Shown here one piece after another: positions 1 through 11,739 of a stretch of DNA of 64,000 bases (its first letter is position 1; each line of letters starts with the position of its first letter). A program made the position numbers and the translations under genes. The DNA comes from Lunularia cruciata (Eukaryota; Streptophyta; Marchantiopsida; Lunulariales; Lunulariaceae), in contig OX419756.1 of the NCBI GenBank assembly GCA_948567375.1, positions 61,978,552-62,042,551 of the forward strand, in the 5' to 3' direction. Under the pieces are notes generated by a model. The model had not been told where the DNA came from. It did not search any database and saw only the letters and a list, made by a program, of their open reading frames with translations.

Positions 1-1149
1 TCAATTTGCAAAGGAATCTCTATGCTTTGAAGCAAGCTCCTCTATAGTGGTACTTGAAATTTGATGGCTATATGACCAAAAATGGTTACACTTTATGCAA
101 AATCAATAATTGTTGCTACATTAAGTCATTTGTTGATTTCATACATCATCTTGTTGCTTTATATTGATGACCTATTGGTTGTTGGATCCAACATGAGGGA
201 AATCAACTAGCTAAGGTGAAAGTTGTTTGATGAATTTGAAATGAAAGATCTAGGTCCTTCACAACATATGTTTGGAATGAGGATTAGAAGGTACTTTGAA
301 GTTATCTCAAGAAAAATACATCAAGAAATTGATGGAAAAATTTGGTTTATAAAATGCTAAAATTGAACCACTCCCTTGGGAACTCACTTCAAACTCTCTA
401 AGGAGCAATCACCAAGATTGATGTGGATAGAGAGTACATAAGTAGAGTACCTTATGCATTGACAATTGGTAGTTTGATGTATGCAATGGTATGAACTAAG
501 CTACACATTGCTCATGCAATAGAAGTTATGAATGGGCTGATGTCAAATCTAAGAAGCAATCAAATGGCTATTATGCTACTTGAAAGGTACCTTTGATAAG
601 GCACTTTGTTTAGAGCAAACATATTCTATTTTAGAGGGCTTCATTGATGCAGATTTGGGAGGTGACTTTGATAGCAAAAAGAGCACTACATGATATGTGT
701 TTACCATGGGTGGTATTGCCATTAGTTGGATGTCATGATCTCAAAAGATTTTTGCTCATTATACCACAAAATTTGAGTATATTGCCACCTTAAAAGCTAG
801 CAAGAAGATGATCTGATTGAAAATTTTTATGGTTGAGCTAAGCAAGAAACAAGAGGAACGTATTTTTCATGGTGATAGCCAAAGTGCTATCAATCTTGAA
901 AAGAATCCTATGTTCATGTTAGGACATAGCACATTAAATTAAGGTATCAGTTCATTGATGAATTGGTAGATGATGGAGTACTAACTTTGATAAACATTGT
1001 GGGAGTAAGCAATCTGTAGATATCTTTACCAAGGTAGTCACAATTGAGAAGCTCAAGCAATACATAATTGCAATTAGACTTCAAAGTTCACTGATTAGAG
1101 AAGTCATATACATTAGGTGACAAGTAATGTTAGAGTCCAAGTGGGAGAT
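1..1149 (+). pseudogene. Ty1/copia pol fragment: RT end and RNase H (composite copy I)
   Basis: This is the 3' end of a Tork/Tnt1-like copia polyprotein, cut by the window start. In frame pieces one reads an RT motif close to LYALKQAP near base 30, the catalytic YIDD box near 160-175, EMKDLGPSQHMFGM near 240-280, and the RNase H signatures TDADLGGDFDSKKSTT (640-690) and DSQSAINLEKNP (875-910). In-frame stops and frameshifts occur throughout, so it is a dead copy. A purine-rich tract (AAGTGGGAGA) lies directly before the LTR, as expected for a polypurine tract. The same sequence occurs in inverse orientation at 32076-33242. Confidence 0.9.
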
Positions 1150-1947
1150 TATTAAGTGTGAAGTTTGATTAATTATAGAAATTCTCTATTGGAAAAGTAC
1201 CCTACAAGAAAATTGAAGAGTCAATACAATATAGATCTTCTGTAGGAGTGTAGAAGGTTAGGTATGGATAGATCTTGAAATTACAAGATTCTATTCATGG
1301 GAGTACATAAAAAAGCAATTCACATTGGGATTGATTATTTTATGCATACAAATTCAAATGAGACATACTTTATTTCATTGGAAGAATCTTTTCAAGGATT
1401 TTCCATGAGTACCAAGATCATAAAAAATGGAGTTCTAGAAAAAAGTTACATCCACATGAAGTTTAAGACAAATGTATCCTATAGGAGCTACAAGATTGGT
1501 TTTGGGACCTACGGGATTGGCTATTGGAGCTATAAGGATGGTTGTGGGAATGGTCCAATGGGATTCTATTATGGGACTAAATGATTCTATTATTGCAATA
1601 GCTCTTACGGGAATGTATGCTATGGGAAGGTGACATGTATCAATTGGTACCATAAAATCTAGGGTTAGCTATGGGATCAATAAGCACCACATATTCCAAA
1701 ACTAGATAAGGGATGACAAGTACAAGTGTATATAAATATTGTAGTGTGGGTAGTCAATTGAGATTTTTTTGACACTTGAATGAATAAAATCCCGTGCCAT
1801 TGTAGACATATGTAGATGTTAGCATAACCACATGAAATTTGTGTAATTTCTATGCATGTTTCTCGTTAATAGATTGATGAATGATTTTTTGCTTGTATAA
1901 TAGGTTGTATTTCATTGTTCTTTCAATCCAATTTGATTTCTCCAGCA
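1150..1947 (+). repeat. Copia LTR, 798 bp (composite copy I)
   Basis: The repeat follows a polypurine-like tract and starts TATTAAGTGTGAAG (other copies start TGTTAAGTGTGGAG). It ends TTTCTCCAGCA. The copy at 31278-32075 has exactly the same length (798 bp). The base after the end enters a chromovirus gag zinc-knuckle sequence. The flank AATGT/AATGG corresponds to AATTG at the 5' junctions near 12782, consistent with a 5-bp target duplication. Boundaries come from comparing five copies in the window. Confidence 0.85.
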
Positions 1948-3526
1948 AATGTGACATCATATTTTTGAACATTCACTCTAAAATAGACAACCCCAAAATG
2001 GTATCTAAATAGAGATTATGGATCATAATGAAAATGGAAAAAATGAGTACTAGTAGAAGATATTGAGTCACTTACAAGAAACTTGCCTTGTTCAAATGGG
2101 ATTGAAAGCTCAACATATGCAAGTTTGATTCACTTGCAAATATGACATTAGATTGTGGTTGTAGAATTTGGTAGGTTTTGGGAGTTTTGAGAATTTTATG
2201 TCCATGCAATTAGCAATAGAATTAAATATTCTTATAAAACTAATTTTATGCAATGAATTGATGATGGTAAATGGTAGAAAGGGTTTTGCACTTTGATCCT
2301 CACAACCTTTTGCATTCAAGTCTAAGAAGGAGTATTCTAAGTACATGGGATTTATAGTCACCTCCTTACACTATAATATCAATCTAGGTCTTCCTTGGCT
2401 TGAACGTCTAAACGTAACCCTAAACTCTCATAAGGTTCAATTTGGTTGGACTCAACAACATATTCAAGTACAACACTAAGGTAAAAATAACCAATTATGT
2501 TGTTGGTATCTTTCAGTAAGACACCTAAGAACAATTTGTCCCAAAATGGGAAGTTTTTCAATAAAATAGCGATATAGCAAGCTTTGGAGGAAAATATTCT
2601 AAATTTTGCAATATGGATCAAATCTATTGTGCAAGGATACAATGATGAAGATCAAAAGTCAATGCTTGATCAAATAGTTTTGGAATTTGCAAATGTGTTC
2701 CAGATGATTTTCCAAAGAGTTTACCCTCTTATCAAGGGATGCCTTTTAAGATTGAGTTATTATGAAGTATTCCAATGAGTACATCAATCTATAAGCTCTC
2801 ATCAAAGGAGTTAGAAGAGCTTCAAACAATGTTGATTGAGTTTCTGGAGAAGGATTTTATACAATCCAATACATCTTCTTGGGGAGCACAAATACTCTTT
2901 GTACCAAAGAAATATGGAGGAATTTAATTTTCTATTGACTACCCTAGCCTTAATAAAAAAACAAAGAAGAATGTGTATCCTTTGTCTTGAATTGATAATT
3001 TATTGGATAAATTGAAAGAAGCACAATACTTCTCCAAATTGGACCTTTGAAAAAACTACTGGAAGATTCCTACTGAAAAGGAAGAAGTGCAAAATATTAC
3101 CGGTCACACAAGGTACAAGTATTTTGAATAGAGAGTTTTACCTTTGGGTTCACTAATGCTCCGGCAATTTTCATAAGTATCTATGAAAACTACCAGAGCA
3201 TATATTGGGTGTTGGATGGGCTATTGGATCTATATATTGTGGTGTTATTTGGATGATATTTTAATCTATGGTAAGATAGAGGTAAAACACAAGAGTTTCA
3301 TACAATAAATCTTAAAATTACACTAATGGGAGTTTTACTACAAGAGATCAAAGTGTACCTTATGGTATAAGGAAGTTACCTTTTTGGATCATAAGGTCTT
3401 ATCAAAGTAGATCAATATGGAAGAGGAAAAACCAAGGCCATTAATAATTAGCTTACTCCTAAGGATTCCATGGAAGTCCAGGCATTTAATGGATTGGCAA
3501 GTTTTTATTGGCAATTCTATAACATT
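1948..3526 (+). pseudogene. Ty3/gypsy chromovirus zinc-knuckle end, protease and RT (copy I)
   Basis: This decayed pol matches the better preserved copies in the window. The last zinc-knuckle Cys and tail are at 1960-2010. The protease spans about 2100-2480 (DCGC..., MVNGRKGF, NLGLPWLE-like motifs). A single copy of the 20-residue linker unit lies at 2525-2580. RT starts near 2775 with MSTSIYKLSSKELEELQTM, continues through FVPKKYGGI (about 2900) and reaches YLDDILIYGK near 3250. Stops and frameshifts interrupt all parts. The RT is cut at about 3524, where element B is inserted. Confidence 0.85.
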
Positions 3527-5715
3527 TGTTGGTGCATGTATGCTCTATAGGAATATTAAGTTTAGTGTGCAAGTAGTGGAAAGTTATTATCTATATGGAG
3601 TTAAGCTAAGCTTGTACATTAGTCATGATTACTAGACTTAGTCCTAGCTAAGATAAAAGTGACCCTATTCTAGAGAAGGGAAAAGAGTTAACATCACTAT
3701 TTTGTCTTCTAGTTTATTGATTTGCTATTATTCATAGGTATTTGACTTTGAGGAAAGATTTGAGAACTTTTAGGTCTACAAGCCTTGTTGGGGTGGCTTT
3801 TTCTCTAGTCTAAGGACAATCCATGTAAGGGAATCCTTGAATTAGTTGGAAGGTAAGGATACAATCACCGACTCATGGGACTATTCCCATGTGCTTGGAT
3901 ATTCCTTTAGACTTTTAGATATGTTTTTACTTTTAAGCCTAGTAACTTGAGTTACTCCAATAATAAGTAACTTGGTCTATAGCCTTTTCACAAGTATATA
4001 AGATAGGAGTGAGGAGTTACTCATCACCCTTTCATTTGTAAGTATCTCTCTCATTGAGCTCTCAATGAGCAATGTCTTGAGCCTTGGAGGTACCTTGGAG
4101 TTATAGCTTTAGAGGAATGAGATGGAGTTGTAGTTCTTTGCCTTCTTAGTCCATGTTTCACTACTTTAATAGACATTAGAGATTCATCTTGAGTGAGAGA
4201 TATAATGGTTCTTTTTTTGGTTCCTTTACCAAGTACTCTATAGAAGACAAGATAATGTTCCATGTTCAATTGTATATTAGAAAGAAGGAGACTATGAGAG
4301 CTCACTTGGACAGAAAATTAGGGGATGAGAAGGCTAAACTTGTGTAGGATATCTTGGATATATTTTTCATAAACCTTATAGTTCTTTATGATTTATTGAG
4401 CAGGTATGATATATATTATATGCATGAGATGATTTGGAGAGATTGTGTGAGGTGGATTGTAAATTTTGTAGATAATGTTGATTTTAGGCAAAACCTAAAG
4501 TTTGATATGTGAATCTTAAATTTCCATAAAGGGAAGCCTGAATAAAATTTCAGTTTGGACACTTAAAACTATTATAAGTGCTACTACAAACACTAGGCTA
4601 GAAGTTTTGGGAGGTGGAAGGGAAACTATTCATAATAACTGTAAAATCTCTAGAATTTTTTATAGAGTTTGTTATTTATCAATTTTGAAAAAATATTTTC
4701 TTAAAATTTCTAAATAAATTCAGTGCAATAGATTCTCTCTTTGGGTTTACAAATTAAGGAGAGATCATTCTTGCATAGGAAGTTATAAATTTCTGGGGGG
4801 TGGTTTACACCAAATCTGGGAAGATGTGTGTTAAATAAAGAGGTTTAATAGCCAAATGGCTCAATGAAAACGACTGAAAACATCTAGGGAGGAATCCCTA
4901 GATGGAGCTTGTGTGTGCAAAATTTCACAGAATTTAGAGTTTCTAGTTTGGAGGATTAATTGAGATTGTGAAGAAGGGTCATTTCTAAGGAGTTGAGTTC
5001 TCATGCGTGAAGAGTGTGAGAACAACCAAAACTATGTTTGAGTGTTTAGAATCATCTTGGGAGAATGGGGGGCATCAAGATTGATGCTTTGCAAGGTCCC
5101 ATAAGGGTTTGATCTGATTGTAGGGGTTGATTAGAAAAGAGAGTTTAGAATAGAATTTGAAAAGAGTGTATAGAGGATCCAAAAACTTACACCACTTGGA
5201 GGAAAGAGTGGTTCTAAGTGCCTTTTATAAAGAGAGAAGAGATATAACGCAAGTTCATGTTTAGTGACCTCCGAGAGTAAGAGATTGAGGGAAAAGAGAA
5301 GGTTACTTGACTTGGAGCTACATGTTGGATTTTCTTCACCAAGCTTGAAAGGAAGAAATCTAAAACCAAGGAGATGTGTGAGGTTTGTGGAGTAGAAGGA
5401 CTTCCAAAAGTGCATGATTGTAGTGGAGTAATAGCAATTTTGGAGACATTGGTGGAAGATCTTGGGGAGAGTCTTAGTACCACTATGGAGAAAATACCTT
5501 CATCAAATAGATCTCAAGATTAGTGATAGAGTAACTTTTCAATTGATGAATAAACTATCCATGAGAGTTTGACTAATATGCACCTTGGGATTTGATCATG
5601 CAATGAAAATCCTAGAGCAACTTGAATCTTTTTTATTGCCTATGGTTGACTACTCTAAAATGGTGTAAGTCATGTTTGTACTTTATTAGTTATAAGGTGA
5701 GAGACAATTAAAAAA
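3527..5715 (+). repeat. LTR and long untranslated leader of gypsy-type element B (copy I)
   Basis: Sequence starting TGTTGGTGCATGTATGCTC interrupts the chromovirus RT at the same point in three places (3527, 29740 in inverse orientation, 61396), so this is taken as the LTR start. A TATA-like ACAAGTATATAAG lies at 3990-4002, typical of a U3/R boundary. The LTR 3' end and primer-binding site could not be placed, and no convincing tRNA complement was seen. From about 4330 to 5715 there is no ORF of note. This would be the untranslated leader before gag. Confidence 0.6.
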
Positions 5716-5733
5716 TACACACACACACACATG

Positions 5734-5800
<67 letters not shown>
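5716..5800. repeat. (AC)n-(TA)n microsatellite
   Basis: An AC run at 5716-5730 is followed by an almost uninterrupted TA run to 5800. The homologous place in the inverted copy (near 27488) has only a short CTATATATATG, so the array expanded after the two copies separated. An apparent minus-strand ORF here is only an Ile-Tyr readout of the repeat. Confidence 0.95.
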
Positions 5801-5804
<4 letters not shown>

Positions 5805-7057
5805 GAAGGAAAGGGAGTGAGTGATAAAGATGGGAAGACTCCTAGTTTTCTTTGGCAAACATAGAAAGGATGTGGATGCTTTTATTAGAGACTTCAAGAG
5901 GGCTTGCATAGAAAACAATGAGAGAAGGAAGAATGAGTGGCCACATTGGTATTTGATTTCTTTGAGGATGTAGCTCTTATATGGTATGACTTAGTATACC
6001 AGAAAAATTAATAGATGGGCAAGAGGAGTCTTGCAAGAGTTTGACTATAACACTCATTAAAAAAAAATTTGGATGAGAGTTATGAGAGGTTGATGAGTAA
6101 CATAACATTCCTCAAACAAGGATATGGAGATAAAGTGAGTGTTTTTGCAAAAAGAGTGGAAAAGTTAGAATCCAAGTTATGCATAGTGTTGAGGAAGAGT
6201 ATGGATGATGTGGAGAGTACCATGAGTGGGATATGAACCATGCTCACGAAGAATTTTTGGGAGGGTTGAAACTGAAAATTCAAAGCAAGGTGGGATATGA
6301 GAAATCTTCTTCCAAGATGGAAGCTATCAATATTGCAATTTGTATGGAGGAGAATTTAGAAGGAGATGAGAGTGATGTGGTGGTGAAGGAGGTTGTACAT
6401 CATCCACAAGCCTACAAGTATTGTGGTTCTTTTGATCCTTTGGTAGTAAGGGTGCCACCACAAGTAAGAGGTGCTTCTATTCTTGCACCACCACCAAAAG
6501 ATCCCCTTTAAACTATCATGGAGTAACTTGCAAATCTCAAGACCAATATGGTGCAACTATGGAAGAAGATAGAGGTGGACCAAAATTATGAGAGAGGACC
6601 TAAGAGTTATGGAACTATCCATATAGAGGAGGCCAACCAACTAGCAATTTCAATGATAAAAATTATTTTGGTTATGGAGGTAAAAGTCACATCCAAAAGA
6701 ATTGCACAAATTCCACATACCATGGAGGAAGGTGTTATGAGGAGGCAAATAGAGAGAAAGAGAGAGGTGGTGAAGCCTTAGTGCCTCCTATGAAAAATAG
6801 CGGTTAGGAGATAGTATCCATAGATGTGATGGAGAGCAAGTATAAAAAGAGAGAATGCTCAAACTCCAAAGGTCTTAACTTGGAGCTTTTGGCATAAGAG
6901 AAGAAGAGAGTATATTTTGCAGATGATATACATTCTTATCAAGAATTTACTCCTAGTAAGGATAGTCCAAAGCCCACAAGGAGTACTTGTACTACTAGTT
7001 CAACATCATCAACAAAGACTCCAAGGAAGAACATGAGGATGGATAGTGGATACTCTT
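5801..7057 (+). pseudogene. Retrotransposon gag of element B (copy I)
   Basis: A retrotransposon gag-like protein is broken by several stops and frameshifts. Readable segments are [20 protein letters not shown] and NNERRKNEWPHWYL (5825-5960), FLKQGYGDKV-like and KRVEKLES-like (6110-6180), GGLKLKIQSKVGYE (6255-6300), EENLEGDESDVVVKEV (6350-6400) and a degenerate zinc knuckle FGYGGKSHIQKNC (6670-6710) in which the second Cys is Tyr. The C-terminal tail runs SMDVMESKYKKRE-like to about 7057 and is Ser/Thr-rich. No protease or RT follows, which suggests a gag-only non-autonomous element or a truncated one. Confidence 0.75.
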
Positions 7058-8787
7058 AGTTATAAGAGCTAAATATTTAAACCTAACATTCATACTTTTA
7101 TGTTCATCTGGTACAATGACTTTTGATTTTGACAATATGGAGACTTTATGGAAAAAATCAATGAGGGTAGGGTGAATTTTGTTTCATTTTCTTAGTCATT
7201 TGTTGATATAAGAGGATATTTGATCAATTTGATTTGAACAAAAACAACATGAACTCCATCTTAGACAAATTTTGTCAAAACTTTTTAAGATAAAGATTGG
7301 AGGATTTGGCTTTTTTATTTCTAAATTTTTTTCCTATATATTTGTTAAACTCTGTTAAACATTTCCTCGTGTGCTTATCCAGCTTAGCTCTTTCTTCAAA
7401 TTTTTATAACACACACAAAGCTTATAGTTTACAACTTATGCAAGAAGAGGTAATTATTTGTATATTTAGTCATAAAACTAAATGAAAATTTTGATTGGTT
7501 ATTGCATAACCTGAATAACATGCATGCATGCATAACCTGAATGTGACCAAGGCAAAATAATATTTCAAATATTGTTTTAGGTACAAATCTAACAATTTAG
7601 ATAATAAATAATAAACAAAATAAAAACACTATATATTCAAGTATCATTTATCACAATAGTGAATAGAATAAAGACCATCTATGCTTATCTACACTAAGGT
7701 TACTATGGTCTTGTACAAATTTTAGCTTTGCATAATCTTTATACAATGTACAAACTTACTTTTCTTATTGGAATCTTGTAATTTGCAAAATTTATGGGTC
7801 ATCTCACAAGATCTACTAAAATTAACTAGAACACTCATTTTTGGTATTTTCCACTAATGTTCTATTTTTAATAGTCATACACCTTCTTCTTTATTAATTT
7901 ATAGAGAAGATTAGAATTCTCAACCTTGGGACTACATTTGCAATAAACAAGATATGTAACCATTCTTAAGTAAAATGCTAGCTGTAGTGATGTTCTGCCT
8001 TGGTGCCACTCTGAAAAACTCCTTGGTGTTTTGGAGAGACAATAACAAAGACATTTTGATTTTGATTACAACATTTACCTTCTTGAATACTTGTGTATAA
8101 AATCTTCTAGAGTTGTATGACGTGAACCTTTTTTTTGGTCAATCTCCAGAGGCAATCTTTTTCAGGAAAAGCAGTCTCTTAGTGGTGTTGAGTTGCTTGG
8201 CTAGCATTAATCACAATCAATCATTTTTACAACAAGATGTATATTTCAATATTTGGACTTTTCTTAACATATCAAATTAGGAGATTGTTTGTATATTGAT
8301 ATGTCAAATGATGATTTGTTCAGTCTTGCTTAGATTGATTCCAGTATTACTTAAAAAATTTTGGATTATAATATTAAAACATTTAAATTTATTTATATAA
8401 GAAGTGAAAATTTTTTTAAATTAAATAATTAAATTTTTTACTAATATTGGTTTTAAATTATTTACATTTTCATATTTATTAGTGTTCATTGATGATTTTT
8501 TTCAATGCTCCATTCTACTATTATTTGTCCATCAATTATAAACATAGAATCAATCTTCATTCCATATTCACTCATTCAAACTTTTTAATGCATAATTATA
8601 ATTTTTTACTTTTAATCAAATAAAAACATCAAACCAATGTTCATTTAATCACATTCATTTTCTAGTGTGTTGTTATGTCTTTAAAAAATTTGAATAGTTA
8701 CTATTAATTTGTTCATTACAATATATCAAATACTATTCTCCTTTTATTATAAATAAAAAATAATGGTAATCTGCTTACTTGAATGTG
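7058..8787 (+). other. AT-rich module C, no recognised gene (copy I)
   Basis: The stretch is very AT-rich and is shared with 24388-26058 (inverse) and in part with 42757-43990 (inverse). A best-conserved island at about 7970-8260 reads, with one stop, as a hydrophobic peptide containing NNKDILILITTFTFLNTCV and FGQSPEAIFFRKSSLLVV. The same peptide is partly recoverable in the other two copies. I do not recognise it. It may be a captured gene fragment or just well-preserved non-coding sequence. The remainder shows no coding signal. Confidence 0.5.
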
Positions 8788-9968
8788 TACTTTCAATCTT
8801 CAATCTTGGGATTCTTTGTTTCCTTGATCATTCTGCTCCACAAACTCCATATGGGTGACTTGTCGAGGTTGCCCATTCTTGAGTGGACATTGAACGATAC
8901 AATGTCCAATTTGGTGATAATAGAAACAACAACCATTATGTTGCAATTCTTCTCTATCTATAGTGCCAAGTGGTCTTCATTGATTGGCAACAATCCTCAT
9001 TGGTGCCAATTCTTCCATCCGTGTGTAATGTATTGGTAGGTTTTGTGGAGGTCAAGGTCAGGACTAAGTTGGTGCAACCAAGGAATCAAAGCATTCTGCC
9101 AACCGCAGGGCTTCCTCCAAGTGTTGTGGCTCTTCCATAGGTACCTTTAATTTATTTTGTGACTTCAAGACACTCACAAATCAATCCAAAGCTTCACCTT
9201 CTAGTCTATCTGAAATTTGCATGATGATGTTATTGAATTGCATGATGTAATTTCTTATAGAGCCAATCTGCTTCAGCTCTGCCAACTTATCTTGTGCAGC
9301 TCATATGGAATTTATAGCTTGGAATTGACCAATAATTACACTCTTGAATTTTCTCATGTCAAGATTGGTGCAAAAATTTTCCATTCAACTTGCTCCACCA
9401 AGAATTGCCACCATAGCTTTGCTTCTCCATCCAATTGGCTAGAAGCCAAGAGAATCTATTTCTGTTTGTCTTGAAGACTTGTAGCTTCAAAATAACATTC
9501 ATAATTCTCACACAAAAGTCTCCATTGCACCCAAAAGATTATTGCCTTCAAATTCTTGGGTTTTGGAAATCAGATTTGGTCTTCTCCTTCTCAAACTGGT
9601 ACTCTCTCTACACGCTCTTGTTGTCAATGATCTTGTTCATCCAACAATCAAGTAAGGTGCTCAATCTGTTGCTGCATAGCAGTGATAACCTTGGGCATTA
9701 CTGCCATAGTTACTAATCTATCACATCACCCTCACTTTATCTAATTTATTAACACATAAATGCAACACGTCCATCATTCTCCATAAGTTATAACTGAAAG
9801 TACCAAGGGTTCCTCGGACAAGGTGGTTGTACTCAAAAAATCTTACCCAAAGTGTGTAGTGATGAACCATGTGAAACAATGCTTGGGTAGTATCTAAACA
9901 CAAAAATTCCAATGGTTTGGCAGAAATGTATTTGGTGATCCATTCATCCTATTCTTGCTCTGATACCA
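8788..9968 (-). pseudogene. Chromovirus E1 gag with zinc knuckle
   Basis: Read on the minus strand from 9968 leftward, this is a chromovirus gag like that of E4. The N-terminus lies near 9940, the conserved core (FDCE..YFEA..L, ASQLDG) at about 9420-9560, and the nucleocapsid CCHC at about 8900-8945 (C-x2-C-x4-H-x4-C pattern partly kept). Stops break all frames. The element is truncated right after the zinc knuckle, where module C begins, so protease and downstream parts are absent. Confidence 0.8.
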
Positions 9969-9969
9969 A

Positions 9970-10339
9970 TGTAAAAGATCAAGACCAAGAAGAGAAATAG
10001 GAGAATGGAAGATCACATTGGGACACTTGAGTGAAGGAAACTCCAAATGCCTAGCATAAGCTTTGGCTCTAGTATTTATAAAGAGTATACAAGGCTCTTC
10101 AGAAGCTTCTCAAGAAGCTTCCTTTTAGAAGCTATCTAATTGGCATGCAAGCTAAGCTAGTTAAAAGCTTCTAGAAGCTTCCTTTGAGAAACTCCCTACT
10201 TGGAGTGCAAGCCTCCTCTCTATTTGGGAAGCTTTCCAAGAAACTTCCTAGATACTTCTAGAATATTCTAAAAAAGTTTGGCTTATTTGCTACTTCATTA
10301 CCCCTAACTAACTTCATTGCTAAATTCCATATTGTTATA
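9970..10339 (-). repeat. Chromovirus E1 5' LTR
   Basis: On the plus strand it runs from TGTAAAAGATC to CCATATTGTTATA, matching the other chromovirus LTRs end to end. Just left of it, TGCTCTGATACCA (9957-9969) is the complement of a primer-binding site for initiator-Met tRNA. A minus-strand TATA (TATTTATA) lies near 10070-10080, and repeated GAAGCTTC blocks fill the U3. Confidence 0.9.
10169..10181 (-). promoter_or_regulatory. Heat-shock-element-like triplet in the E1 LTR U3
   Basis: The sequence TTCtaGAAgcTTC is three alternating nGAAn/nTTCn units with correct 2-base spacing, the core heat-shock factor target. It sits upstream of the LTR TATA, at the same place as in the other LTR copies. 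Activity is inference. Confidence 0.5.
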
Positions 10340-11318
10340 CCTAAACATCACTTTTGGTCTAACCACATAATGGATTTCTACATTTGCAATTGAAAGGTAG
10401 AGGATTTGGTATATTTAGATCCATTGCATCATTATAGAATATAGATTGTCAAATCTTCCTCTCTATCATATATCACAATAGGAAGAATTACCAAGTTTAT
10501 TGGATTAATCACTATGTTTATGAACTTTGCTCCAAAATGATAAATGAGATATATTCTCACTTGCTCACATTGGAGCACATAATATTGATGTGGAATGGAT
10601 TCAAGAATGGAAAGTAAAGTGCAAAAAATTGTCCTCCATTTGCCTCCATCCCATTCACTCTCTAAAACAAGCCCAATCTATCATTTCCACTAAGTTTTCT
10701 CCGCTCAAAATTACTCAATCTCATTAGCCTATGTTGCTCCAAGAGAGGTGATCCACTCTGTTGGATTGAAACGCCTACTTTGATGACATTGTAATATTTT
10801 AGAGACAAGAGGACACCCGAGAGAAACACAAGACAGAAAACACAACTTCAACACTCAATACTCAAAGGAGCACCTTGCCTTTATTATATAAAAAAATGGA
10901 TCCACCCTTGGATCAAATACATGGATTGATGACATGTCAGCAAGCTCTACCCTTAGATTAGTTGCATGGATGAGTGACATGTAGATCCTTGTCCTATTTG
11001 GTTGGTCAAACAAGTTGATTAGAGTGAATCTTTAAGTAATATTCCTATAAGAAGCTCATAGTTGCATGGGTGAGATATTATTAGAAAGTTCTCAACAAGA
11101 CAAACAATCCGGATGGAGGAGACAAACATTCATTTAGGTCTCCAAAATTGGCTTTGAAGTTTTTAGTGTGTTTTTGGCTCTTGCTCTACTAGTATAAGTA
11201 CTCTTTTGGTGACACTTCTATCTGATCTACTTAGTCCATCATATATAATATCTTTTCAGATGTTATCAAACCAATTTCCATCTCTAGGTAATATGTCTAG
11301 CTATTGGTATTGCATCCA
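10340..11318. other. Interval between E1 and E2 without recognised gene
   Basis: I see no long ORF and no match to the repeat families of this window. On the minus strand, near 10885-10895, TATATAATAAAGG resembles a TATA box and is followed by a pyrimidine-rich leader-like stretch to about 10790. This could be the remnant of another LTR, but no termini or target duplication were found. Confidence 0.4.
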
Positions 11319-11739
11319 TGTAATAATATAGAGTTGAAAAATGAGTAAATAAAGATTAATTAGCTAGTAAAATAATCCAAATATAATTAAGAATTCTAAG
11401 AATGTTCTTGAAGCACTTTGGAAGGTTCTTAGTGGGAACCTTCTATGTACCTTCAAAGAATCAAGTAACTTGCACATCAAGTTACCGGCTAGCTTACCTT
11501 GTATGCCAAGTAGCTGGTTTTAAGAAGGAGGTTTCCTTAGTAGCTTTTGGGGTAGCTTAGCTTGCATACCAAGAAGGCAACTTTGAGAAAGAAGCTTCCT
11601 TGGAAGCGTCTCAAGAGCATTGTGTTGCTTCCCTTTAAATATTAAAGTCCAAGTTCATACTAGGCATTTGGAGTTCCATACAATTGAGAACTTCAATGTG
11701 ACTTGACCTTCCATTTTTGTTTCTTTTCTTGGTCCTTCA
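11319..11739 (+). repeat. Chromovirus E2 5' LTR
   Basis: It starts TGTAATAATATAGAG and ends CTTGGTCCTTCA, about 421 bp, in the orientation opposite to E1. A degenerate primer-binding site (TTGATACTAGAGC) follows at about 11742-11754. The U3 is more diverged than in other copies, and its GAA/TTC blocks are mostly eroded, which suggests an older insertion. Confidence 0.85.

Noticed and set aside
5670-5918. Minus-strand ORF of 82 codons
   Set aside because: Most of it is an Ile-Tyr readout of the TA microsatellite.
10785-10900. Possible LTR with TATATAATAAAGG on the minus strand
   Set aside because: No termini, PBS, second copy or target duplication found. Noted only in the interval entry.
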